Shown: one piece after another, positions 10,022 through 20,632 of the stretch | Numbering within the stretch: the stretch's first letter is position 1 | Layout: each line of letters starts with the position of its first letter | Assembly: GCF_904849725.1 (NCBI RefSeq) | Contig: NC_058518.1 | Coordinates: forward strand, 395,299,581 to 395,363,580 | DNA length: 64,000 nucleotides | From: Hordeum vulgare subsp. vulgare | Taxonomy: Eukaryota > Streptophyta > Magnoliopsida > Poales > Poaceae | Direction of reading: 5' to 3' | Program-made: the position numbers and the translations under genes | The notes under the pieces: model-generated | The model's database searches: none | Seen by the model: the letters and a program-made list of their open reading frames with translations, nothing else | What the model was told of the DNA's origin: nothing

Positions 10022-11494
10022 TTGGCCCCCTCAAGCATCTACAGTTGGGCAGATCTGGCCCGAGTGTTCATCAGGACCTTCGAAGGGACGTGCAAACGCC
10101 CTGCTGGCCTTGTGGAGCTCCAGCACTACGTCCAGAAGCAGAATGAGCCCCTTGACTTCATCCAGCGCTGGACAACTCTCTATCACACGGTGGAGAACGT
10201 CACCGAACATCAAGTAGTCTGCGCCTTTAAGGCAGGCGTGCGGTACAGGGATCTGTACCTGAAGTTCGGCCGAACAGGCGACATCTCCATGAGCAAGATG
10301 ATGGAGATAGCAACACGCTATGCAAATGGTGAAGAAGAGGACCGCATCCGGAGTGGCAAGCACAAAACAGTCGTTGATGGCGATGGGGGCAACACTCGGA
10401 AGCAGAAGCAGAAAGCTCCGACCGCTCCGCAAGCAGAAGCTGCAGCCGTAACCAATGCCAAGTTCAAGGGCAAAGGGAAGGCTCAGTTCACCCCCAAGAA
10501 GAAGCAGTTCAATAACCCCATCCTGGACCAGCCATGTCCGGTTCATACGAAGATGGATGAAGAAGGCAACCCCATATATGCGAAGCATACTACTCGACAG
10601 TGTCGCCTCCTGATCCAGGGGTTCAGCGAAGGGCAACCGAGTGAGAAGGACCATGAACAGGATGAGGAGGATAAGGAGGATCCGTTCCCCCAAGTCCATG
10701 CAACCCTGATGATCTTTGCTGACGTCGAGAGCAAGAGCCGACTGAAGCTAGTGAACAGAGAGGTGAACATGGCCACCCCTACCAACCCCAAGTTCCTCAA
10801 ATGGTCTCAGACTGCGATCACCTTCGACCAGTCGGATCATCCGGCACATGTACCCACCCCGGGAAGACAGGCCCTGGTCGTCGACCCGGTGGTAGAAGGA
10901 GTCCGACTGCGCAAAGTCCTCATGGATGGCGGCAGCGGCTTGAACATCATGTACGCCGACACCCTCAAGGGGATGGGCATCCTGATGTCCAAACTCAGCG
11001 AGAGCAGCAGGCAGTTCCACGGAGTCGTCCCTGGACGGAAGGCCAAATCACTCGGCCAGATCGCGTTGGACGTCGTTTTCGGCTCCGACAAGAACTTCCG
11101 CAAGGAAAAGCTGACGTTCGAAGTGGTTGACTTCCAGAGCGCTTATCACGCAATTCTGGGTCGCCCAGCGTATGCGCACTTCATGGCCCGTCCATGTTAC
11201 GTATACCTGAAGCTGAAGATGCCAGGCCCGAAGGGTGTGATCACCATCACAGGCAATCGGCAGCGAGCTGAAGAGTGTCTGCAACAGGGATCAAGAATCG
11301 CCGACCAGCAGATGGCCGTCCTCGAGCTGGACGAGTACAAGAAAACAGTCGACCCCGCCGACCTGATACGCTCGAAGAAGCCAGCTTCAGAGTCTGCATT
11401 TCAGTCGGCGGGAGAGACAAAGAAGGTCAGCATCCACCCGACGGACGCCACTGCTGCCCCGACGAACATCTCCACCACCCTCGATCCTAAATAG
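10022..11494 (+). pseudogene. Gyp-D gag C-terminus and aspartic protease
   Basis: A 490-residue open stretch beginning inside the gag core (SSIYSWADLARVFIRTFEGT), followed by a Lys-rich linker, a Cys/His segment (CPVHTKMDEEG...TTRQC) and the protease around residues 285-335 with the active-site motif LMDGGSGLNIMY. The protease releases gag and pol products. The frame ends in TAG at 11492-11494, directly upstream of RT in the same frame, so either the stop is a mutation or it once separated gag-protease from the rest. The first codon is not a true start, since the frame enters from upstream. Confidence 0.85.
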
Positions 11495-14400
11495 GAAGCC
11501 GAGCTCACCCAATTCCTCCGTGAGAACTGGGACATCTTCGCATGGAAACCCTCTAACATGCCAGGTGTACCCAGGGAGTTGGCTGAGCACCGACTGCACG
11601 TGGATTCCTCGGCTCGGCCTGTCCGAGAGCGCCTGCGCCGGTCCGCCGTGCACAAGAGGAAGGCAATCGGGGAAGAGGTGGCCAAGCTGCTGGCAACCAA
11701 CTTCATTCGCGAGGTTCACGACTCCGAGTGGCTCGCCAATGTTGTCATGGTGCCCAAGAAGGACAAGTCACTCCGAATGTGCATCGACTTCAAGCATCTC
11801 AACAAGGTCTGCCCGAAAGACCATTTTCCGCTCCCCCGCATAGATCAAATTGTCGATTCGACTGCGGGTTGCGAGCGTCTGTCATTTCTCGATGCCTACT
11901 CAGGCTATCATCAGATCCGTCTGTATGGTCCCGATGAGTTAAAAACAGCCTTCATCACCCCATTCGGGTGCTTCTGCTACATCACTATGCCATTCGGTCT
12001 GAAGAATGCAGGAGCTACCTTTATGCGCATGATCCAAAAATGTCTCCTCGACCAGATCGGTCGGAATGTGGAGGCGTATATGGATGATATCGTAGTCAAG
12101 TCACGCAAAGGTTCCAACCTACTGACTGACTTGGCAGAAACATTCGCCAACCTTCGTAGGTACGATATCAAGCTCAACCCCGCCAAATGTTCATTCGGCG
12201 TTTCCAGCGGAAAGTTACTCGGTTTCTTCGTTTCCGAATGAGGGATCGATGTCAACCCCGAAAAGATCGGGACCATCGTCCGAATGGAGAGGCCGGTCAG
12301 AATACACGATGTTCAACGGCTCACAGGTTGCCTAGCGGCTTTGAGTAGGTTCATCAGTCGACTCGGCGAAAAAGCACTTCCTCTGTACCGACTCATGAAG
12401 AAATCAGATACTTTCGAGTGGACAGATGAAGCCCAAGTCGCATTCGACGACCTCAAAGTCCTACTTTCCACCCAACCGGTTCTTACTGCTCCGCTCAGTA
12501 AAGAGCCCCTTCTTCTGTATATCGCGGCTACAAATCAAGTCGTCAGTACTATTCTTACAGTCGAACGAGAAGAAGAAGGCAAAGCATACAAAGTTCAGCG
12601 GCCAGTGTACTACATCTCCGAAGTCCTGACTCCTTCCAAGCAGAGGTATCCCCACTATCAAAAACTTATCTACGGGATTTACATGACTGCGAAGAAGGTG
12701 GCCCATTATTTCCAAGACCACTCGGTGTCTGTCGTTTCTGATGCTCCATTGTCGGAAATTCTCCACAATCGAGACGCGTCAGGCCGAGTGGCGAAGTGGG
12801 CGATGGAGATGCTGTACTGCGATATCAAGTTCGAGGCCAAGAAAGCTATTAAGTCTCAAGCTCTGGCTGACTTCATAGCAGAATGGGTAGAACAACAGCA
12901 ACCGACCCACATCTGCTCGGCCCATTGGACAATGTTCTTCGATGGGTCCAAGATGTTGAATGGCTCCGGCGCTGGCGTTGTGATCATATCACCAAAGGGC
13001 GACAAGCTCAAGTACGTGCTACAGATACACTTCGATTCCTCCAACAACGAGGCAGAGTATGAAGCTCTCCTCTACGTGTTGCGTATGGCCATCTTACTCA
13101 GCGTCCGTCGCCTGATGGTCTACGGCGATTCGGATTTGGTGGTCAATCAAGTGATGAAAGAGTGGGACGTCAGAAACCCCACCATGACTACATACTGCAA
13201 TGCAGTGAGGAAGCTTGAGAAGAAGTTTGAAGGTCTAGAACTTCACCATGTTCCAAGACTGAAGAACCAAGCAGCTGATGAGTTAGCAAAACTCGGATCC
13301 ACTCGGAGACCAGTCCCGAGTGACGTCTGCCTCGAGCACCTCCACCTCCCCTCAGTCAAAGAAGATCCTTTCACAGAGGAGCCGGTACAACCAAAGAGTT
13401 CTACAGATCCGGCTGAAGTCGATTTTCCTGCTGTGGTTGATCTGGTCATGGAGATTCTTACCGTCATCCCCGATTGGACTGTGCCGATCGTTGCATACAT
13501 TCTGAGGCAGGAACTACCAGAAGACAAAGTCCATGCCAGGCAGATAGTCCGCAGGTCGAAGTCATTCACTGTCATTGATGGCCAATTGTACAAAGAAAGT
13601 ATCTCAGGCGTTCTTCAACGATGCATCTCCCCAGAGGAGGGGCAGCTGATTCTGGAGGATATTCACTCGGGAACCTGTGGTCATCATGCTTCTTCGAGAG
13701 CAATCGTCGCCAAGGCATTCAGGGCTGGTTTCTTCTGGCTGCAGGCTAACGAGATGGCTAAAGATATGGTTGACCGATGTGAGGGCTGCCAGTTCTACTC
13801 CAACAAGTCCCACAAGCCGACGTCTGCGTTGAAGACGATCCCTCTTGTGTGGCCGTTTGGAGTGTGGGGATTAGATACAGTCGCCCATTCAAGACAGGTC
13901 AAGGTGGATACACACATCTGTTGGTGGCAGTCGACAAGTTCACGAAATGGATTGAAGCGAAGCCCATCAAGAAGCTCGACGCCTCAACAGCCGTCAAGTT
14001 TGTCAGGGACATCATATTCAGGTTCGGTGTACCTCACAGCATAATCACGGACAACGGGACAAACTTTGACTCGGACAGATTCAAAGGTTTCTGTACAAGC
14101 CAAGGCATCCGAGTGGATTTTGCTTCCGTGGCGCATCCTCAGTCCAATGGACAAGCAGAGCGAGCAAACAGACTTATTTTGCAAGGTTTGAAGCCCCGAC
14201 TCCTGCAAGAGATAGGACATGCCGCTGGCGCTTGGGTTACCGAGCTACCTTCAGTGCTTTGGGGACTGCGCACAACCCCGAACAGATCTACAGGGCGATC
14301 ACCGTTCTTCCTCGTTTATGGAGCAGAAGCGGTCCTTCCGAGTGACTTGCTTCACAATGCGCCACGAGTCGAACTCTTCTCCGAAGACGAAGCAGAACAA

Positions 14401-14706
14401 GCAAGGCAAGACGGAGTGGATCTCCTGGAGGAGGAGCGCGAGATGGCACTAACTCGCTCGACCATTTATCAACAAAATCTACGGCGTTTTCATGCACGCC
14501 ACGTCAGAAGTCGCACGTTCCAAGCAGGCGACCTGGTGCTCCGAGTGGATCAGCAAAGACCTCACAAGTTGGCCCCGGCCTGGGAAGGACCCTTCCTCAT
14601 CTCCAAGGTGCTGAACAACGGAGCATACAGACTCTACAACATCGAGAGGGAGACAGACGAGCCGCGTGCATGGAACGGAGATCTCCTGAAGCGCTTCTAC
14701 ACGTGA
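11495..14706 (+). pseudogene. pol: Gyp-D pol: RT, RNase H, second RNase H-like domain, integrase
   Basis: RT spans about 11700-12240 with MVMVPKKDKSLRMCIDF, the FLDAYSGYHQI block and the catalytic AYMDDIVVKS. TGA at 12240-12242 interrupts an otherwise continuous frame; CGA to TGA is the simplest change. The frame from 12243 to about 13880 holds the connection/RNase H domain (about 12420-12850), then a second RNase H-like domain at about 12930-13290 with MFFDGSKMLNGSGAGVV and NNEAEYEALLYVLRMA, then the integrase zinc-binding region. A frameshift near 13880 moves the integrase core to a frame open to 14706, with ITDNGTNFDSDRF and NGQAERANR giving the second Asp and the Glu of the DDE triad. The two RNase H-like domains place it in the Tat lineage. 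Confidence 0.9.
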
Positions 14707-14822
14707 CCGTCGACTGAAGCAATGTAAAGAACAAGTATTGGTGAAATAATACAAAGCAGATTGAGTTTTTTGCAGGTTCAAAGTTCTTCCACGGTCGCAG
14801 ACTCCGGTCTCAAAAAAAAAAA

Positions 14823-15164
14823 CTTAGCTGCGATCCAGCATCGCCTAAGTATTAACCTTCTCTGAGTGTGCGCTACACGCCACACTCGGGGGCTTAGTTG
14901 CGATCCAGAATCGCCTAAGTATTAACCTTCTCCGAGTGTGCGCTACACGTCACACTCGGGGGCTTAGCTGCGATCCAGAATCGCCTAAGTATTAACCTTC
15001 TCCGAGTGTGCGCTACACGTCACACTCGGGGGCTTAGCTGCGATCCAGCATCGCCTAAGTATTAACCTTCTCCGAGTGTGTGCTACACGTCACACTCGGG
15101 GGCTTAGCTGCGATCCAGAATCGCCTAATTATTAACCTTCTCCGAGTGTGCGCTACACGTCACA
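14823..15164 (+). repeat. 70-bp tandem repeat at the 3' end of Gyp-D (about 4.9 units)
   Basis: Units start at 14823, 14893, 14963, 15033 and 15103, exactly 70 bp apart, the last cut at 62 bp. Each full unit carries a perfect 9-bp inverted repeat, CCGAGTGTG and CACACTCGG around a 10-base loop (arms slightly changed in the first unit), and ends in a purine run CTCGGGGGCTTAG that resembles a polypurine tract. This is where the plus-strand primer and 3' LTR of the element should lie. The array is cut inside a unit by the junction with Cop-1. Confidence 0.92.
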
Positions 15165-15770
15165 AGGACGCGACCCAAGTGGAGTGTCAGCTCCCTGGCA
15201 CTCAACCTTGAGGAATGCCATGAATTCACGCCAGGTACCTATCATCTTCTGAGTCCCAGTCATCCATACCATAGAGCGCTCTTCATCAGGAGAGAAGTGG
15301 ACCGTGACATAGAACTGGGCAACAACAGCGGGGTCAAAATCTGTCCTGAAAGTGATGATGTCCTTGATGCCCAGTTTGTCAATCAGAGAGAGGGCATCAC
15401 CAAAATAGTCCAGGCTCCGCTGAAGATAAGCAAGGTCAATCCACTGAACGGGGACATAGTTCTTCTTGAAATGCATGACAATATCACGGTAGATCCTGCA
15501 GTGTTCCTTTGCCCAAACATGGTCAACATTCTTGATCACAACCCTCTCTTTGAGATAATGGTTATGAGTGCGGAACCGCACAAAGTCCTTGGGGGGCATT
15601 GTGCGGACATTGATCCCCTTGTCCTTGTTCGCGGTCTTTTTGAAGGACTGCCTTTTGGGTTGCAGACCTGAAGTGGCAGACCCCTCTGGAGCTTCTGGGT
15701 TGCGATAGTGCTTTGACTGCGTGTCCCGTGGGGGGTTCGAACGGCGAGAACCACCTGTGACACAAAACAC
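15165..15770 (-). pseudogene. Cop-1 ORF3, N-terminal half
   Basis: Function unknown. Starts after an acceptor-like CACAG near 15757-15761, with a Ser/Arg/Lys-rich N-terminus, then MPPKDFVRFRTHNHYLKERV and a conserved block WIDLAYLQRSLDYFGDALSL, then DPAVVAQFYVTVHF and WMTGTQKMIGTWREFMAFL. The last two match Cop-A ORF3 DREIVAQFFVTVHF and WMTNGERLSATWKEFMDLL. The frame is uninterrupted over about 200 residues and is the cleanest copy of this domain in the window. It is cut by the junction at 15165, and the next few residues belong to Gyp-D. Confidence 0.7.
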
Positions 15771-16440
15771 ACAGCGAAAAGAAGCGACAAAAAGAGTCAA
15801 GGCAATGAACTAGAAAAAGCAGAAAAATAAACACGCATTGCCAAGCACATGAAAAGAATGCACAGTGAATCCTCCTGGCGGTAGTACCGTTGCACCCTGG
15901 CGGTAGTACCGCTGGGGTTTGATTTTCAGATCTGACAGATAAAATAGACCTCATGCATAGGGCTACACGATTTTTACGAGGGGCATGGGCTGGATATGAA
16001 CACTAAGAGCTCCACCACAACCCTACTCACATGAGGATCACAGGTATCACCGAAATAAGTACATGCCTAGGCAAGAGAGAGCAAGTTATAGATCTAATCC
16101 AAACATAGTTCAAGTGCTTGATCTAAAACAAGTAAATCCTAGGGCATGGCAAAATAATCAGCAACGATTCATAGGACCTACACTCCCCTCAAATATCTCC
16201 TTCATGCCATCCAAGAACAAGGCACAAGATCAAAGACATGGATCCAATCCCCCAACTCTCCTAACCCTAGAACAAGAACATCAACCAATAGAAGAAGGGG
16301 AGGAGCTTTACCGGGATTCATGGCCCTTGGAGGAGGAAGGAGAAGTGGAGCAACCCCTCCAATCCAACGAGGAGAAGGAGCTCCACGAAACGAGATCAAA
16401 ACAGGGGGATTTCGGGCTAGGGGAGGGAGGAGCCGCGAGG
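15771..16440 (-). other. Cop-1 ORF3 leader and putative intron
   Basis: Minus-strand segment between the internal TATA box and the main ORF3 exon. It contains ATGs and a short Leu-rich frame near 16320 (MNPGKAPPLLLLVDVLVL), a second palindrome pair at about 15878-15916 and a pyrimidine-rich acceptor near 15757. Cop-A has an equivalent ATG plus Leu-rich stretch at about 57295-57345 and Cop-Z near 1320. Whether that stretch is a first exon or part of a leader cannot be settled by reading alone. Plus-strand open frames here are chance. Confidence 0.5.
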
Positions 16441-16476
16441 AAGAAGAAAGAGCCTGGGAAAAACGGGCTCCCCCTC

Positions 16477-16487
16477 CTTTATATAGC
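16477..16487 (-). promoter_or_regulatory. Internal TATA box upstream of Cop-1 ORF3
   Basis: Minus-strand CTATATAAAGG lies 18 bases downstream of a palindrome cluster (16505-16745), repeating the layout of the LTR promoter of the family (TATA at about 23944-23952, palindromes 23998-24360). It points toward ORF3 and would give a separate ORF3 transcript. Confidence 0.55.
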
Positions 16488-16504
16488 CCAAGGGGTACGG
16501 GCCA

Positions 16505-16745
16505 GCGGTAGTATCGCTGTGGACCTAGCGGTAGTACCGCTGGGGTCCTGGCGGTAGTACCTCTCCCCCTTGAGACATCCCTAAAAATTTCCTAGCACGT
16601 CGTGTTAGATGGGAATCCTGGCGGTAGTACCGCGATCCCTAGCGGTAGTACCGCTGGGGTCCTGGCGGTAGTACCGCTACCCCTGGCGGTAGTACCGCTG
16701 GGGTCCTGGCGGTAGTACCGCTACCCCTGGCGACAATACCGCTGC
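16505..16745. repeat. Palindrome cluster upstream of Cop-1 ORF3
   Basis: About nine copies of [AG]GCGGTAGTACCGCT and near variants. Those in the right part are spaced roughly 20 nt apart with GGGTCCTG or ACCCCTG between them. Same unit as in the LTRs of Cop-1 and Cop-A. Confidence 0.85.
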
Positions 16746-17125
16746 AAATGTCACAGCGCGGTCTAGGATAAGAGAAGAACTTGGGCAAATGACAAGTAAG
16801 TAAAAAAGATAGCATCCTAGAAATATGTACTGACTTGTCATTGTATATCCTTTCTTCTATACGAAAGAAAGGTGGGATGGGCGGTGGCCGAGGCCACCTA
16901 TGTTTGAGAGAATGGTATGACACCGCGAAGAATTATCCTTGGGTTCATGACCAATGCTCGTCTTTGACGCACAAGTGCCATTTGACAATGGCTAAAGTGA
17001 AAGACTAGATTGATTTATGCATAATGGGGGGAGGGAGAGTTCATTGAGAGAACAACACTCCCCCTATGTCCATGCCTACATCTAGACCTAGATGGAATGC
17101 AAAGTGAGGTGCAACATGCCTAGTT
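16746..17125 (-). other. Cop-1 post-pol spacer
   Basis: No gene. On the minus strand it holds a purine-rich TAGGGGGAGTGTTG-type run near 17058-17070, a stretch with CTCTCAATGAACTCTCCC and then CATTATGCATAA. The same block follows pol in Cop-A (about 51725-51785) and Cop-Z (about 62870-62935), so it is a conserved feature of the family, perhaps an internal polypurine tract. Confidence 0.6.
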
Positions 17126-20100
17126 TCAATCCACATTACTTGAATCAATGATATTTAGCTCATGCCTTAACTCCCGGAACCTTGCTTCATCTAGAGGCTT
17201 AGTGAAAATATCTGCAAGTTGCTCTTCAGTGTGGATGAAGTGAACCTCAATATCACCTAGCTTGATATGTTCACGAATGAAGTGATGGCGAATATCAATA
17301 TGTTTGGTTTTGCTATGTTGCACTGGGTTGAGGGAAATATTGATAGCACTTTGATTGTCACATAGAAGAGGCACTTTGTCACAAGTGACACCATAATCCT
17401 TTAAAGTTTGCCTCATCCATAGCAATTGTGCACAACAACTTGCAGCTGCCACATACTCAGCTTCGGTGGATGATAAGGAGACACAATTCTGCTTCTTTGA
17501 CGACCAACTTACCAATGAGAGACCAAGGAATTGGCATCCTCCAGACGTTGACTTCCTCTCCACACAATCTCCTGCCCAATCTGAGTCAGAATAGCCAACT
17601 AGATTGAAGTTTGCTGCTTTGGGATACCAAAGTCCAAAGTTTGGGGTATGAGCCAAACATCGAAAGATTCGCTTAACAGCCATGTAGTGACTTTCTTTTG
17701 GTGCGGATTGAAACCGTGCACATATCCCTACACTCAACATAATATCCGGTCTAGATGCACAAAGGTAAAGGAGGGATCCAATCATGGAGCGATATACCTT
17801 TTGATACACTGCTTTACCATTGGGATCACTGTCAAGCTTGCATCTTGTTGGCATGGGGAACTTGACCGGTTTGACATCTTCGAGCTCGAACCGTTTGAGC
17901 ATGTCTTGAGTGTACTTGACTTGTTTGATGAATGTCCCTTCTAGACCTTGTTTAATCTCGAACCCGAGGAAGAACTTCAACTTCCCATCATGGACATCTC
18001 AAACTTCTCAGTCATTAGTGCAACAAATTCTTCATTGAAGGAAATGTTAGGAGAGCCAAAGATAATATCATCAACATATAGTTGGCATATGAACAAATCC
18101 CCTTTAACCCTCTTAGTAAAAAGAGTGGGATCTATCTTCCCAATTTCAAACCCACGATCTTGTAACAACTCAGTAAGATACTCATACCACGCGCGTGGGG
18201 CTTGTTTAAGGCCATAGAGTGCCTTATTAAGTTTGTGCACATGATTGGGGAGCTTGGGATGTTCGAATCCCGGGGGTTGTTTGACATAGACCAACTCATT
18301 TAAAGGACCATTAAGAAAGGCACTTTTCACATCCATTTGTTGTAATTTGAAGTTATGATGAGAAGCAAATGCAAGCAACATGCGAATAGATTCTAGACGA
18401 GCAACAGGGGCAAAGGTTTCACCGTAGTCGATACCCTCGACTTGGGAGTAGCCTTGAGCCACCAATCTTGCCTTGTTTGGAATCACAATCCCATTGGCAT
18501 CTTGCTTGTTCTTGAATATCCATTTGGTCCCGATGACATGATGTTCCTCCGTTGGCCTAGGCACTAAATCCCAGACTTGCTTGCGCTCGAAGTTGTTAAG
18601 TTCTTCGAGCATGGCCATAAGCCCATCCTCATCATCGAGCGCTTCCTGTACCTGTTGAGGTTCACAATACGAAACAAACGCGTGATGCTCACAATAATTC
18701 CAAATCTGTTGACGGGTGGATGCTCCCTTTTTTAAACTGCCAAGTACATTCTTCGTAAGATGTGACTTGACTCTCAGCTTGTTCGCAATCTTGGCTGCTC
18801 GACGCTCCAAGAGATCTTCATTAGATAACGGGGGAGCATCGACTTGTTTACTTTGCTTGCCCTTGCGTATTGAGCCGGCTGTTGGTGCTCTAGAAGGGAA
18901 TTGTGAGACAGTCTCCTGATCATCTTGTCCTTCGACTTGAGCAGGTTCACTAGTTTGTTCTTGTATTTGTGGTTGCTCTTGATCTTGATCTTGTGCTTCT
19001 ACTTGGTCTCGATCTCGGGGTTGCACTTGATCTTGATCATGAGCAGGTTCGGAGTCTTGGGGTAGTGCTTGAATATCCTGAGACACATCATCATTGTTGG
19101 GCAATTTATCTTGACCTTGAGCTTGTTTATTTTGTTGAGAGTCTTCTCTTTGTTCATTGGAAGCGTGTGGGGCTTGTGGAGGTGATGGCTCCACTTGAGT
19201 AGAGCATTGTCCTTCTCCTTCGGCCACAAGGGGTTCCTCAATGGGGAGTATTTGACCAATCCCCATTCTTCTTATGGCTTGGGGAGGAATTTCATCACCC
19301 ACATCACACAGACCACTTTGCTCCACTTGGGAGCCATTATTTTCATCAAACTCTATGTTACACGTCTCCTCAATTAGTCCAGTGGACTTGTTGAGGACAC
19401 GGTAAGCATGAGAGTTTGTAGCATAACCAACAAAGATACCCTCATGTGCTCTAGAATCAAATTTAGCTAAACGTGCACCTTTCTTGAGAATGAAACACTT
19501 ACAACCAAATACCCGGAAGTACTTGAGATTGGGTTTGTTTCCAGTTAGAATCTCATACGGAGTCTTGTTCAAGCCTTTATGGATATAGAGCCGATTGGAT
19601 GCATGACATGCTGTGTTGATGGCCTCTGCCCAGAAGTTATATGGAGATTTGAATTCTGCCATCATTGTTCTTGCAGCGTCTATCAAGGTCCGGTTCTTCC
19701 TTTCTGCCACGCCGTTTTGTTGAGGGGTATATGGTGCAGAGTATTGGTGTTTTATTCCCTCATCACCTAGAAACTCATCCAAGGTGTAGTTCTTGAACTC
19801 GGCGCCGTTGTCACTTCTAATCATCAAGATCTTTGCTTCATGTTGACGTTGCGCTTCATTAGCAAAGTTGATGACCGTTTGTTGAGTCTCACTCTTATTT
19901 TCAAAGAAATATACCCAGGTATATCTTGAGTTGTCGTCAACAATCACTAAGCAATACTTTCTGCCTCCAAGACTATCAAATGATGGAGGACCAAACAGAT
20001 CCATATGGAGAAGTTCCAATGGCCTCTTAGTGTAGATAAGAGTCGTTGGACGATGAGCAGTTTCATGAATCTTTCCTTCAATGCAGGCACCGCAAACACG

Positions 20101-20632
20101 ATCTTTAGCAAAACTCACATTTGTTAGTCCACGAATATGGTCCCCCGTCAGAAGGCTTTGCAAAGATCTCATATTGACATGAGCTAAACGGCGATGCCAA
20201 AGCCAGCCCACATCAACTTTAGCCATTAAACATGTCGCAGTCTTAGTGGGTCGCTTTGAGAAGTTCACCACATAAAGACCATTTTCGACATATCCAACAT
20301 AGGCTACTTTAAGAGTCTTGCTCCTCAGGAGGACCACAGTATCAAGATTAAAGAAAGTGGAAAAACCCATAATTGCGAGTTGACGAACCGAAAGTAAATT
20401 ATAGGCAAGTGACTCAACAAGCATGACCTTCTCAATAGATAAATCTTTAGAGACGACCACCTTACCAAACCCCAATACCTTTGAAGATGATGCATCGGCG
20501 AATTGGACATGGGTGGGCATAGATGGAGAAGGATGCACAGCCACCACTAAGTCCTTGCTTCCGGTCATATGATTTGTTGCTCCACTATCGAGCAACCATA
20601 ACACCCCACCGGAAGCAAACTCCTGCAATAGA
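17126..20632 (-). pseudogene. pol: Cop-1 pol: protease, integrase, RT, RNase H (one frameshift)
   Basis: About 1167 residues in Copia order. The protease motif [12 protein letters not shown] is near the start. The integrase zinc finger (HRRLAHVNM...CGACIEGK) is near residues 150-200, and the DDE core follows with [19 protein letters not shown] and [10 protein letters not shown]. After a Gln/Asp-rich linker of about 130 residues, RT carries [10 protein letters not shown]. RNase H carries SLSSTEAEYVAAASCCAQLL, and the C-terminus has ADIFTKPLDEARF. The only break seen is a 2-base loss near 17981 (after MSMMG), splitting the frame into 17977-20628 and 17126-17980. There is no ATG at the start: the frame is entered +1 relative to gag, just after the gag UGA. 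This is the most recent-looking pol in the window. Confidence 0.93.

Larger units (their letters stand above)
8215..15164 (+). mobile_element. Gyp-D, Tat-like Gypsy element missing its 3' end
   Basis: Inserted in the family-C LTR after AGCAC (8210-8214). It has a 556-bp 5' LTR, a GGCGCC primer site, gag, a pol with protease, RT, RNase H, a second RNase H-like domain and integrase, and a 70-bp tandem repeat. The element stops abruptly at 15164 inside the repeat; the 3' LTR is absent. The extra RNase H-like domain between the first RNase H and integrase is the mark of the Tat lineage. Gene damage is modest: two stops and two to three frameshifts. Confidence 0.9.

Noticed and set aside
10031..10699. 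222-residue minus-strand frame over Gyp-D
   Set aside because: Exact shadow of the gag-protease frame on the plus strand, which has recognisable motifs.
14823..15164. Satellite or centromeric tandem array
   Set aside because: Only five units, at the fixed 3' position of a Gypsy element and carrying its polypurine-like run.
16063..16557. 164-residue plus-strand frame
   Set aside because: It lies antisense to the ORF3 leader and runs through the internal TATA box and palindromes; no similarity in Cop-A or Cop-Z.
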